Shown here piece after piece: positions 28,358 to 36,479 of a DNA stretch of 64,000 bases. A program made the translations under genes and the position numbers. The notes under the pieces are model-generated. The model did no database searches, was not told where the DNA came from, and worked only from the letters and a program-made list of their open reading frames with translations. Source of the stretch: Qipengyuania marincola (GTDB taxonomy: Bacteria; Pseudomonadota; Alphaproteobacteria; Sphingomonadales; Sphingomonadaceae); assembly GCF_029688625.1 (NCBI RefSeq), contig NZ_JARULC010000001.1, forward strand, positions 434,001 to 498,000, in the 5' to 3' direction. Numbering within the stretch: position 1 is the first letter of the stretch; each line of letters starts with the position of its first letter.

Positions 28358-28563
28358 TGCTTTCGTCGAATGGACCACCGTGCTGAGTCAATAGCTGCCC
28401 TGATTACGAAGGTCCTGAATTGGGACGAGATTTGATAATTTCAGAAAATCTCTTGCGATGGTGCTACAACGAACCCTCGGCATGAACGGGACGATCTTCA
28501 CCCGGCATGCGTCCTATGACCCCGTGAGCGCAGACATGGGGTCCTTTTATCGGTTCTGATAAT

Positions 28564-31086
28564 CTAGAGTGCCCGCAAAGCCTGCGCCGGTTTTGCGCGG
28601 AGCAGCGGTAGCGAGGCGCCGACTGCAAAGGCGAGCACGATCGCAAGGCCTAGGCCCAGAACCGCGAGAATTTCACCCCAATCGGGAAGCCAGTCGAATT
28701 CGAACAGCTGGGTCACCACCAACCAGCCCGCAAAGCTGCCCACGGCCAGGGCGACCAGTGCAAGCGCCCCGGCGAGAACGACATATTCGATCAGCTGCAT
28801 GCGGAGGATCTGGCCACGGTCCGCGCCGAGCACGCGCAAGACCACCGTGTCATAGGTCCGCGCAGCGCGTGCCGCGGCAATCGCGCCAAGCAAAACGGCT
28901 AAGCCGGCAAGAACCGCGACGCTCGCCGCCGCAAGTGTCGCCAACCCGACCTGCTCGAGAATCGTCCGCGCCTGACCCAGCACGCCGCCGACCTCGATGA
29001 CCGAAGCGGACGGGAAACCGGCGACAAGTGCTTGCAGCAGGGGTGCGGTCGGCTCGCCTTCCGAAAGCTCGATCGTCGCTGCGAGATTGTGTGGCACATC
29101 CGCCAGCGCATTGGGGCTGAGGACGAAAACGTAGTTGAACCCCATGCTCTCCCAGTCGATCCGGCGGAAGCTGGCGATGCGCGCCTGCTTTTCCACCCCA
29201 AGCACGCCGAAAGTCAGCATGTCGCCGATCTCGAGGTCGGCTGCCGCGGCGAATTCCTCGTCGATGGATACAAGCGGTTCGCCTGCGTACATCGGTCCCC
29301 ACCATTCCCCCTCCGTCACGACGTTGCCGGCGGGCACGCTGCCGGCATAGGTAATGCCGCGCTCCCCGCGCAGGGGCCAGGCGCCATCGGGAATTTCCTC
29401 AAGCTCCGACGTGCGGGTCATGGCGCCTTGCGGTCCGAAAGCGAGCACCGATCCGCGCAGGGCCGGGACGGTGCGCCAATCGGCCTGCGGATCGGCCTGC
29501 CGCACCAGGGTCTCGAATTCGTCCACGCGATCGCGGGGAATGTCGAGCACGAAGTAGTCGGGCGCCTGCTGCGGCACGCGGCTTTCGATATTGCCGTCGA
29601 TCGCGGACTGGACCGCGGCGAGAAGGACGAATGCGGAGAGGCCGAAGCCGAGCGCCGTCACTAGCGCTCCGGTCGCGCTGCCGGGGCGATGAAGATTGGC
29701 GAGAGCGTTGCGCGCGATCGGGTCGCGCGGTCGCGGCAGGGCGGCCGCCAGTTTGCGAATGGCGAAGCCTAGCAGGGCGAGCAGGCCGAGCAGCACCGCC
29801 GCGCCGGCCAGGAAGCCACCCGACAGCAGCGGTTGTTCGGCTGTCAACAGGGCGAGGGCCACGATCGCGGCAAGGCCGCCCCCGACGACCGACACCGCCA
29901 GGCGATCGCGCGCCAGCGGAGCCACCCGGGCCCGCATCAGCGCCATTGCCGGGAAATTGCGCGCGCGCAACAGCGGCGGCGCGGCAAAGACCAGCGCCAC
30001 CAGCAGGCCATAGGCGAGCGCCAGCAGAAGCGGGCCGGGTGCGACGATGAAGCCTGACGAGACGGGCAACAGCCCCTCGAGCGCGCGTGCGAGCAGCGGG
30101 ACGATAACAATGCCTGCGACAATTCCGGCAAGGCTGCCCGCAAGCGCCGCTGCAGCGATCTGGAGCGCGTAGATTCGCGCAATGTCGCGGCTGCTGGCAC
30201 CGAGAATTTTGAGCGTGGCGATCCCTTGCCGCCGCGCGTCGAAATAGCTTGTGACGCCACCTCCGATACCGATACCGGCGATCACGAGTGCGGCCAGCCC
30301 GACGAGGGTCAGAAATTCCCCCATGCGGTCGACGAACCGGTCGGTACCCGGTGCGGCCCGGTCGGCCGTGTCGATGTCGAAACCCGCATCAGGGTAAGTA
30401 TCGCGCAACGCTTCGCTCACATCCTCGGGGTCGCGGGTGCTGTCGAAGCGCACACGGGTCTTGGATTCGTACATCGAACCCGGCGCAATCAGTCCGGCGC
30501 GCTGGGGCAGATCGTCGGCGACAATGATCGTCGGGCCAAGCTGGAAACCTTCTCCGAGGCGGTCGGGCTCATCAGCGATCAGACCGCCCACTTCGACGGC
30601 CTGCGTGCCGATCATGATGGTTTCGCCCACGCTCACGCCCAGCCGCTCGGCTGCGCCGGGCGATAACCAGGCCTCGTTCTCGGCAGGCTGTCCGACGGTG
30701 CGACCATCTTCGAGCACCAGCTCGCCGTAAAGCGGATAGGCGGCGTCGATCGCTTTCAATTCGATGGGGGCTGCCTGATCGCCATTGCGGGCCATCGCCT
30801 GCATGCGTGTACCGGCGGACACGGTGCCATAGCTCTCGAGCGCCGCACGCTCTTCATCGTTCAGTGAACGCTGCCACAGCTCGATCTGCAAATCTCCACC
30901 GAGGAATTGCCGGCCGTTCGCTTCGAGTTCACGCTCGATCGCGGCGGTCAGCGTGCCGATGGCGGCGAGGGCTCCGGTCCCAAGAAACAGGCAGACCAGC
31001 AGCAGGCGAAGACCGCGGAACCGCGCATTGAGATCGCGCCGGGCGATGCGCCATGCGGTGCCCCAACTCATCGCGGTCGTACTCAT
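28564..31086 (-). CDS. ABC transporter permease, YbbP/FtsX family
   Basis: 840 residues. N-terminal helix after AWRIARRDLNARFRGLRLLLVCLFLG, a large periplasmic domain, a three-helix FtsX core containing LKILGASSRDIARIYALQ (about 270), two central helices, a second periplasmic domain, and a final FtsX core with VVLRVLGADRGQILRMQLIEY. This duplicated layout is that of YbbP/COG3127, a mechanotransmission-type permease rather than a substrate pore. The start overlaps the stop of the ATPase gene by four bases. With the divergent SGNH esterase it reproduces the E. coli tesA-ybbA-ybbP arrangement. Confidence 0.92.
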   Translation of the reverse strand: MSTTAMSWGTAWRIARRDLNARFRGLRLLLVCLFLGTGALAAIGTLTAAIERELEANGRQFLGGDLQIELWQRSLNDEERAALESYGTVSAGTRMQAMARNGDQAAPIELKAIDAAYPLYGELVLEDGRTVGQPAENEAWLSPGAAERLGVSVGETIMIGTQAVEVGGLIADEPDRLGEGFQLGPTIIVADDLPQRAGLIAPGSMYESKTRVRFDSTRDPEDVSEALRDTYPDAGFDIDTADRAAPGTDRFVDRMGEFLTLVGLAALVIAGIGIGGGVTSYFDARRQGIATLKILGASSRDIARIYALQIAAAALAGSLAGIVAGIVIVPLLARALEGLLPVSSGFIVAPGPLLLALAYGLLVALVFAAPPLLRARNFPAMALMRARVAPLARDRLAVSVVGGGLAAIVALALLTAEQPLLSGGFLAGAAVLLGLLALLGFAIRKLAAALPRPRDPIARNALANLHRPGSATGALVTALGFGLSAFVLLAAVQSAIDGNIESRVPQQAPDYFVLDIPRDRVDEFETLVRQADPQADWRTVPALRGSVLAFGPQGAMTRTSELEEIPDGAWPLRGERGITYAGSVPAGNVVTEGEWWGPMYAGEPLVSIDEEFAAAADLEIGDMLTFGVLGVEKQARIASFRRIDWESMGFNYVFVLSPNALADVPHNLAATIELSEGEPTAPLLQALVAGFPSASVIEVGGVLGQARTILEQVGLATLAAASVAVLAGLAVLLGAIAAARAARTYDTVVLRVLGADRGQILRMQLIEYVVLAGALALVALAVGSFAGWLVVTQLFEFDWLPDWGEILAVLGLGLAIVLAFAVGASLPLLRAKPAQALRAL

Positions 31087-31772
31087 GCGGCGGTATCGGT
31101 CGCGATGCGTCCGTCACCCAGCGTAAGCACCCGCTCGCAGTGTTCGGCCAGTTCGGGGTCGTGCGTAATGACGAGCAGGGTGGCGCCCGTTTCCTCGCGC
31201 CGGCGGAACAGCAGTTCGACAATCTCGTGTCCGGTCGCCGCATCGAGATTACCGGTCGGCTCGTCGGCGAAGATCAATTCCGGGCGCGGAGCGATCGCGC
31301 GGGCGATGGCGACGCGCTGTTGCTCGCCACCGGAAAGCTGCTGCGGATAGTGGCTCAGCCTGTGGCCGAGGCCGACTGCCTCGAGTTCGGCCGTGGCGCG
31401 CGCGTGCGCATTCTCTTCGCCCGCCAGTTCCATGGGCGTCGCAACATTCTCGAGCGCGGTCATGGTCGGCAACAGGTGAAAGGCCTGTAACACGATGCCG
31501 ATGGCTCCGCGCCGCGCATGGGCCAACGCATCTTCGTCCATCGAGGCGAAGTCCTGACCGGCGACCTTCAGCGTGCCGCCGCTCGCGCGCTCCAGGCCGG
31601 ACAGCACCGCCATCAGCGAGCTCTTGCCCGATCCGGACGGGCCGAGAAGTGCAACGGTCTCTCCCTTGCCGATATCGAGGTCGATCCCGCGCAGGATTTC
31701 CACCGGCGCGGCGTCGCTGCCGAGTGTGAGTGTCAGGTTGCGGGCGGAAATAGCGGCTTGAGATGTCGTCAC
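31083..31772 (-). CDS. ABC transporter ATP-binding protein, YbbA/LolD-like
   Basis: 229 residues from GTG 31772. Walker A GPSGSGKS (44-51), signature LSGGEQQR (146-153), Walker B LIFADEPT (166-173), D-loop GNLDAAT, and switch His in VITHDP. This is the MacB/LolD/YbbA class that pairs with FtsX-like permeases, here the overlapping downstream gene. The open frame continues 95 codons upstream through the divergent promoter and esterase gene, but that stretch is Pro/Arg-rich shadow sequence. GTG 31796 is a second possible start. Confidence 0.93.
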   Translation of the reverse strand: MTTSQAAISARNLTLTLGSDAAPVEILRGIDLDIGKGETVALLGPSGSGKSSLMAVLSGLERASGGTLKVAGQDFASMDEDALAHARRGAIGIVLQAFHLLPTMTALENVATPMELAGEENAHARATAELEAVGLGHRLSHYPQQLSGGEQQRVAIARAIAPRPELIFADEPTGNLDAATGHEIVELLFRRREETGATLLVITHDPELAEHCERVLTLGDGRIATDTAA

Positions 31773-31819
31773 GGCGCTGCGATGGCATGGGGACACAGGT
31801 TGCACAAGGAAACTTGCCG

Positions 31820-32521
31820 ATGCGGCTATATCATTTGTCGATCCCGATGCTGGCGCTTTCGCTGGCAGCTTGCGGCTCCCAGGCCGGGGAAGCCGTGGTG
31901 GAGGATCAGCCGACGGCGCAATCCACGGCGCGGCCAGATATCGCGGTCGAGGGACCGGAGCGGCGGATTCTCGCCTTCGGGGACAGCCTTTTCGCAGGCT
32001 ATGGGGTGGGCGAGCAAAACAGCTATCCCGCGCTGCTCGAGGATGCATTGCGAGCACAGGGCATCAATGCGCGGATCGCCAATGCGGGCGTTTCGGGCGA
32101 TACGAGCCAGGCGGGGGCGCAGCGGCTGGCCTTTACGCTCGATGCGCAGGCGGAAACCCCCGATCTCGTCATCCTCGAACTTGGCGGGAACGACATGCTG
32201 CGCGGCCTATCGCCCGATCAGACGCGGGCGAGTTTCGAACAGATGCTGGGCGAGTTGCAGGCTCGCGGTATCCCTGTCCTGTTGATGGGCATGCGTGCGC
32301 CACCGAATTACGGGCCTGACTATCAGGCCGATTTCGACGGGCTTTATAGCGAACTGGCGCGCGAATATGATGTGCAGCTCATTCCGTTCTGGCTGGAGGC
32401 GATTTACCAGCAACCCGAGCTGTTCCAGTCCGACCGCATCCACCCGACAGTGGAGGGTATCGAAGCTCTTGTGGAGGATACGGCAGACGAGGTGGCTGCG
32501 GCGCTGCCGCCTGCAAGCTAG
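31820..32521 (+). CDS. SGNH-family arylesterase/acyl-CoA thioesterase, lipoprotein form
   Basis: 233 residues from ATG 31820. SGNH blocks: FGDSLFAGYG with Ser56, NAGVSGDTS with the block II Gly, LELGGNDMLRG with Asn124, and DRIHPT with Asp205 and His208. TesA-like hydrolases cleave aryl esters and thioesters in the periplasm. The leader ends SLAAC (Cys18), so this copy is predicted to be lipid-anchored. It is divergent from the ybbA-like gene. Its TAG stop shares the palindrome CTAG with the recF stop. Confidence 0.9.
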   Translation: MRLYHLSIPMLALSLAACGSQAGEAVVEDQPTAQSTARPDIAVEGPERRILAFGDSLFAGYGVGEQNSYPALLEDALRAQGINARIANAGVSGDTSQAGAQRLAFTLDAQAETPDLVILELGGNDMLRGLSPDQTRASFEQMLGELQARGIPVLLMGMRAPPNYGPDYQADFDGLYSELAREYDVQLIPFWLEAIYQQPELFQSDRIHPTVEGIEALVEDTADEVAAALPPAS

Positions 32522-33597
32522 AGCCGTGTCGCCTGGCCGCCCTCGATCCGCCAGGTGGCGGCTTCGCTGGCGATCGTATCGAATGGTGAGGCTTCGGTGC
32601 CGGTAATCCAGACCTGCGCGCCGCTGCCCCGGAGCTGGTCGAACAACGCGGCCCGGCGCACCGGATCGAGATGGGCGGCGACCTCGTCGAGCAGCAAGAG
32701 GCTCGCGCGCCCCTGCGCCGCGAGGCCGGCGTGAGCGAGCGTGATCGCAACCAGCATCGCCTTTTGCTCGCCGGTCGAGCTTTGCGCCGCGGGCACTCGC
32801 TTCGCCGCATGCACCACGTCCAGTTCGTCGCGATGCGGACCGATCAGCGTGCGCTGTGCCGCGCGATCCCGGCCGCGGTTCTCATAGAGCGCCTGCGAGA
32901 GGCCACCCTCGTGCTCCGGAGCACCGGGCACATAGGTCAGGGCGGGGCGCGCAAACGGTTCGGCCGGCATGGCGGCAAGGCGGATCATTAGCGTTTCGAC
33001 CAGCCGCGCGCGCCCCGCCATAAGTGCGCCGCCGTGTTGGACCATCTGCGCCTCGATCGCGTCGAGCCAGCCGCTTTCGGGCTCGCGCCGGTCGGACAGC
33101 AGGCGATTGCGTTCGCGCAGGGCGGCTTCGTAACGGCCGGCGTGGCTTGCATGTGCCGGGTAGAGCGCGAGCGCCATGCGGTCGACGAAGCGGCGCCGTT
33201 CTGCGGCCGGTCCGGTAAACAGTCCATCCATTGCGGGCGTGAGCCAGGTGATCGCGAGCCATTCGCCAAGTGCCGTGGCATTGGCGTCGGCGCCGTTGAT
33301 GCGAACCTTGCGCCGGCCGGGATGGTCACTCTCGCACCAGGTGCCGAGGCGCACGGTTTTCCCGTCCTCTCCGAGATCGGCTGCGACCGTGAAGCCGCTT
33401 TTGCTGTTGTTGCAGACCATATCGGCGAGGGCAGCACGCCTGAGGCCGCGACCCGGGGCGAGCAGCGAGATTGCCTCCAGGACATTCGTCTTCCCAGCCC
33501 CGTTTTCTCCCACCAGCAGATTGAACTGGGCCGTGCCCGAAAGCTCGGTCGCGGCGTGGTTTCGGAAACTGGAGAGGGCAATGCGATCGAGCGCCAT
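32518..33597 (-). CDS. recF: DNA replication/repair protein RecF
   Basis: 359 residues from ATG 33597. RecF loads RecA at ssDNA gaps with RecO and RecR. Visible: N-terminal LSSFRNHAATEL, Walker A GENGAGKT (30-37), a signature-like block (SSTGEQKAMLVAITLAHA) and Walker B LLLLDEVAAHLD. Typical length. The start codon lacks a clear ribosome site; ATG 33630 is an in-frame alternative. It is not next to dnaA/dnaN here. Convergent overlap with the esterase: both stops use CTAG at 32518-32521. Confidence 0.95.
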   Translation of the reverse strand: MALDRIALSSFRNHAATELSGTAQFNLLVGENGAGKTNVLEAISLLAPGRGLRRAALADMVCNNSKSGFTVAADLGEDGKTVRLGTWCESDHPGRRKVRINGADANATALGEWLAITWLTPAMDGLFTGPAAERRRFVDRMALALYPAHASHAGRYEAALRERNRLLSDRREPESGWLDAIEAQMVQHGGALMAGRARLVETLMIRLAAMPAEPFARPALTYVPGAPEHEGGLSQALYENRGRDRAAQRTLIGPHRDELDVVHAAKRVPAAQSSTGEQKAMLVAITLAHAGLAAQGRASLLLLDEVAAHLDPVRRAALFDQLRGSGAQVWITGTEASPFDTIASEAATWRIEGGQATRL

Positions 33598-33690
33598 GGC
33601 TGGGCAGAGCGATAGCGTGATGAGCGTCATGCCGCCACACGAAACGGTCAATTCTAAAAGTTGGCAAAAAATCCCAATCTTTCGGAACCA

Positions 33691-33716
33691 TGAACGGCGC
33701 GCCGGCTGACCGTTCA
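33691..33716. repeat. 7-bp inverted repeat, possible activator site
   Basis: TGAACGG and CCGTTCA are perfect complements separated by 12 bases; a nested dyad GCTGA/TCAGC (33705-33718) overlaps the right arm. Its centre is about 75 bases upstream of the start predicted from the sigma-54 promoter at 33751, a usable position for an enhancer-binding protein. The role is inferred. Confidence 0.4.
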
Positions 33717-33750
33717 GCAGAAACTGTCGGAATTCTCCCGCTTTTCGAGT

Positions 33751-33768
33751 TTGGCACACCCCATGCAG
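33751..33768 (+). promoter_or_regulatory. sigma-54 (-24/-12) promoter of the micropeptide-pspC operon
   Basis: TTGGCACACCCCATGCAG carries the invariant GG (33753-33754) and GC (33765-33766) with exactly ten bases between them, matching the consensus TGGCAC-N5-TTGC except for one T-to-A change. Transcription would start near 33777, giving a leader of about 53 bases that contains a perfect 6-bp hairpin (CCCGGA/TCCGGG, 33781-33795). Sigma-54 control fits phage-shock operons, which PspF drives in enterobacteria. Confidence 0.7.
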
Positions 33769-33830
33769 AGTGGTGGGCAACCCGGAAGGTCCGGGGGAAA
33801 CAACAAGCCAAGGTTCAAGGAGACCACCAA

Positions 33831-33950
33831 ATGTCCGCTTTCGATTATGCCAGCAACCGCGCCCTCGCCGCCGTTTTCGCTATCGCCGTTTCGGCCGTCA
33901 GCATGGCGATGGCCATTGTCCCCGCAAGCCCCGCCATCTTCGTCGCCTGA
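33831..33950 (+). CDS. 39-residue hydrophobic micropeptide (first of two paralogs)
   Basis: ATG 33831 is preceded by a strong AAGGAGA at good spacing. The peptide has a short polar N-terminus (MSAFDYASNR), one hydrophobic helix (about residues 11-30) and the end PASPAIFVA. Residues 7-39 align without gaps to residues 6-38 of the next gene, with about 15 of 33 identical, including AIxPASP and a C-terminal Ala. It is too small for a known Psp protein (PspB is about 74 residues). Expected to be a single-span inner-membrane peptide. Function unknown; the sigma-54 promoter and the pspC neighbour suggest envelope stress. Confidence 0.72.
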   Translation: MSAFDYASNRALAAVFAIAVSAVSMAMAIVPASPAIFVA

Positions 33951-33985
33951 CGCAAGCCGCAACTCGATCAACAAGGAAGGAAATC

Positions 33986-34102
33986 ATGTTTAACTCGGAA
34001 AACTCAAGCAAGCTCTTCGCAGCTGCTTTCTCGCTGGCCCTCTCGGCGATCTTCTTCGCCACGGCCATCATCCCCGCTTCGCCCAATGGACTGATCGCAT
34101 GA
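33986..34102 (+). CDS. 38-residue hydrophobic micropeptide (second paralog)
   Basis: ATG 33986 follows AAGGAAGGAAATC, a strong ribosome site. The peptide has a polar start (MFNSENSSK), a hydrophobic helix (about 10-29) and the end PASPNGLIA. It is a clear paralog of the peptide 35 bases upstream. Its TGA stop overlaps the pspC ATG by four bases (ATGA), so the peptide is translationally coupled to pspC, which strengthens the case that it is a real gene. Confidence 0.74.
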   Translation: MFNSENSSKLFAAAFSLALSAIFFATAIIPASPNGLIA

Positions 34103-34320
34103 ACGACGTAAAATTCCGCAATACCGACCCCGCCGTCCGCCCCGCCAAGAGCTTCGCTCTCGATCGCGGCAACGGCAAGCTGATGGGCGTTTGCTCCGGC
34201 ATCGCCGACTATTTCGGCATCGACGCACTCTGGGTTCGCCTGGGCTTCGTCGCAGGAACGCTGCTCGGTTTCGGCAGCTTTATCCTGATCTACCTCGCGA
34301 TCGCATTGATCGCAGACTGA
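34099..34320 (+). CDS. PspC-domain inner-membrane protein
   Basis: A 73-residue protein. The polar N-terminal third ends in the PspC block RGNGKLMGVCSGIADYFGIDALWVRLGFV, then one or two membrane segments (VAGTLLGFGSFILIYLAIALIAD). PspC proteins sense or respond to inner-membrane stress with PspA/PspB. This is a minimal version with little beyond the domain. It is the last gene of the sigma-54 operon, coupled to the second micropeptide, and is followed by strong hairpins. Confidence 0.9.
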   Translation: MNDVKFRNTDPAVRPAKSFALDRGNGKLMGVCSGIADYFGIDALWVRLGFVAGTLLGFGSFILIYLAIALIAD

Positions 34321-34385
34321 GCACGGCCCCCGCGCCGACCGACCCGGTTTTCGTGTCGGCCGTGCCCACAATTCGAGAAAACCGG

Positions 34386-34410
34386 GAGGGGCCATCTGGC
34401 CCCTCTCTTG
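34386..34410 (+). terminator. terminator after the pspC operon
   Basis: GAGGGGC/GCCCCTC stem with a 6-base loop, followed by TCTTGATT, a weak T tract. Just upstream, GCACGGCC (34321-34328) pairs with GGCCGTGC (34358-34365), with an inner CCGAC/GTCGG, forming a longer hairpin directly behind the stop. The pair probably ends transcription before the convergent SDR gene. Confidence 0.6.
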
Positions 34411-34432
34411 ATTCCGGCCCCCCCTCGCGGCC

Positions 34433-35215
34433 TCACATTGCGGAAATGCCGCCGTCCAGTTTGAGCTCGGCACCGGTCATGAAGCGGCTCTCGTCGCTGG
34501 CGAGATAGACCACCGCATTGGCGATATCATTCGGCTCGCCGACGAATTTCAGCGGAATCTGTCGCGCGAGCTTCTCCATCAGCACATCCTTGTCGATGTT
34601 ATGGTTCTTGGCCGTCCCGTCGAGGATTGGTGTATCGACAAAGGTCGGATGCACCGAGTTGCAGCGGATCTGCATATTGTTCTTCGCACAGTGCAGCGCG
34701 ATCGACTTGGTCAGCATCCACACAGCCGCCTTGGAGGAGTTGTAGGCGGGCATGGTATCGCTCGCGATCAGCCCGGCGATACTGGAGATATTGACGATCG
34801 ATCCCGGCGCGTGCTCGCGCATCAGCGGCAACGCTTTCTGGCAGCCGTGAAAAATTGAATCGACATTGATTGCGAAGCAGCGCTTCCAGTCTTCGAACTT
34901 GCAGGTTTCAATGTTCCCGCCAACGCCGATACCGGCATTGTTGACCAATACATTAAGGCCGCCGAGATGGTCGCGAGCCGCGTCGACGGCCGCCTCCCAC
35001 TGGTCGGGATCGGTCACGTCGTGCCGGACGCCATAGGCTGTGCCATCGCCCAGCCTGCCGTTGATGAGGCGCGCCGTTTCCTCCGCACCCTCGCCATTGA
35101 TGTCGGTACACAGCACCCGCGCGCCTTCCTCGGCCAGACGGGTCGCATGCGCACGACCCAGCCCCTGCGCGGCGCCTGTCACCAGGGCCAGCTTGCCTTC
35201 ACACCTGCCGCTCAT
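34433..35215 (-). CDS. short-chain dehydrogenase/reductase
   Basis: 260 residues, classical SDR: GAAQGLG (14-20), a CTDIN stretch with Asp after strand 2 that suggests NAD preference, NNAG (92-95), Ser144, YNSSK with Tyr158 and Lys162, and the end GAELKLDGGISAM. It resembles 3-alpha/3-beta/20-beta-hydroxysteroid or cyclohexanol dehydrogenases, but the substrate cannot be fixed. Its start overlaps the Nudix gene stop by four bases. Confidence 0.88.
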   Translation of the reverse strand: MSGRCEGKLALVTGAAQGLGRAHATRLAEEGARVLCTDINGEGAEETARLINGRLGDGTAYGVRHDVTDPDQWEAAVDAARDHLGGLNVLVNNAGIGVGGNIETCKFEDWKRCFAINVDSIFHGCQKALPLMREHAPGSIVNISSIAGLIASDTMPAYNSSKAAVWMLTKSIALHCAKNNMQIRCNSVHPTFVDTPILDGTAKNHNIDKDVLMEKLARQIPLKFVGEPNDIANAVVYLASDESRFMTGAELKLDGGISAM

Positions 35216-35790
35216 CCATTCTCTCCCAGAAATCCGTCGAGCGATGCCATCAGCATCGCAATCCGCACGTCGACACCGTGACCCATCGCTCGCCAGCGAG
35301 CAACGAATTCCGGCAACTCGGGGCGAGGCACGTGATGGACCACGATGTCCTCGCTGTCAGTCCCGCCGCCTTCGCTCGCCCTGGTCAGGTCATGCGCGCG
35401 CAGCAGGCTGAAGCTTTCGCTGACCATGCCAGGCGAGGAATAGAAGTCGCCGAGAGACTCCATTCGCGCGGCACGATAGCCGGTTTCCTCTTCCAGCTCG
35501 CGGATGGCCGCGGTCATGGCATCTTCATCTTCCTCGCCGTCCTGGTCGCCGATCAGGCCGGCCGGAATTTCAAGGCAGATCCGCCCCAGCGGCACGCGGT
35601 ATTGCGACACGAGGATCACGCGGTCGTCGTCGTCGATGGCCACGATCGCCGCGGCCCTGATCCCGCGCGACCGGCTGGCGTATTCCCAGCGTCCGCGCCT
35701 CTTGGCGGTGACGAAGCGGCCTTCCCACATCGTTTCTTCGGGTAGGTCGGCATCCGGGTCGCGGCCCGGAATCTCGATTGGATCGGTCAT
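35212..35790 (-). CDS. Nudix hydrolase, ADP-ribose pyrophosphatase-like
   Basis: 192 residues. The Nudix helix is seen as EDAMTAAIRELEEETGY, giving E-x7-REL-x-EE-x-GY. The preceding Gly-loop is lengthened by an acidic insertion (GDQDGEEDED), so the usual G-x5-E spacing is not met. N-terminal strands and the VILVSQYRVPLGRICLEIPAGLIG block resemble ADP-ribose pyrophosphatases (NudF type). Cotranscribed with the SDR gene, possibly linking nucleotide-sugar or NAD metabolites, but this is speculative. Confidence 0.87.
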   Translation of the reverse strand: MTDPIEIPGRDPDADLPEETMWEGRFVTAKRRGRWEYASRSRGIRAAAIVAIDDDDRVILVSQYRVPLGRICLEIPAGLIGDQDGEEDEDAMTAAIRELEEETGYRAARMESLGDFYSSPGMVSESFSLLRAHDLTRASEGGGTDSEDIVVHHVPRPELPEFVARWRAMGHGVDVRIAMLMASLDGFLGENG

Positions 35791-35801
35791 CGCTCGCTGG
35801 C

Positions 35802-36479
35802 TTAGACCTCGATGAGGCGGTCCGGCAACTCGTTCTCGTCATGGTCGCCGCGCGGGAAATGCTCGGCAAGGACCTTGCCGACATCGCGCACTCCGGCGGC
35901 CAGCCCCTCGGCAAGCCGACCCTGCCTGATTTCGACGAGCATATCGGCCATCGCCTCGCCCCAGACTTCGGCCGGAACAATGGCGGCGATCGGTTCGTCG
36001 GCAACGATTTCCGCGCGATGTTCCTGCATCGAAAGATAGAGCAGTACCCCGGTGCGACCATGCGTCCGGCGTTCGGCACCGACCTTGAAATGCTTCACCG
36101 CTGCGGCGCGGACACGCGACTGCTTGGCGGGCGAGGGCGTGAGCGCGAAGCGCAGCGGGTCCCATGACACCAGCAGCCAGGTGAGAGCGAAACCAAGAAG
36201 GCCCAAAGCGATGGTCATGCTGGCCAGCTCGCCGGTTGTCCATTCGTGCATCCAGCCGCCGATCAGCCTGTCCCACAGGTCCATGAACGGCTTCGGCAGG
36301 ACGGCAAAGAGGCTCATCACCGAAAAACCGACCGCTGCGGCCCAGACCAGTACGACGTCGCTATATCCGTCGGATCGGTCGGCCAATACGGTCACGATTT
36401 CACCTGAGGTAGTGCTCTCCGCCTGTCCGACCGCATCGCTGACAATCCGGTGTTGCGCATCGTTCAGATAGCGTGCCAT
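35802..36479 (-). CDS. TPM-domain membrane protein
   Basis: 225 residues starting at ATG 36479, whose A is shared with the TGA stop of the upstream TPM gene. An N-terminal short helix (MARYLNDAQHRIVSDAVGQAE) leads into two membrane helices (about 40-60 and 90-110). The C-terminal half carries the RTHGRTGVLLYLSMQEHRAEIVADEPIAAIVP block, typical of TPM-family (COG3762) proteins. Members are implicated in photosystem repair in plants; bacterial roles are unclear. Third gene of the lemA-TPM-TPM operon. Confidence 0.85.
   Translation of the reverse strand: MARYLNDAQHRIVSDAVGQAESTTSGEIVTVLADRSDGYSDVVLVWAAAVGFSVMSLFAVLPKPFMDLWDRLIGGWMHEWTTGELASMTIALGLLGFALTWLLVSWDPLRFALTPSPAKQSRVRAAAVKHFKVGAERRTHGRTGVLLYLSMQEHRAEIVADEPIAAIVPAEVWGEAMADMLVEIRQGRLAEGLAAGVRDVGKVLAEHFPRGDHDENELPDRLIEV

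Noticed and set aside
25508-28378. 956-codon open frame antisense to the TonB-dependent receptor
   Set aside because: Arg/Glu/Ala/Val-rich with no domain or membrane pattern; explained by codon bias of the receptor on the other strand, which has signal peptide, plug and barrel features.
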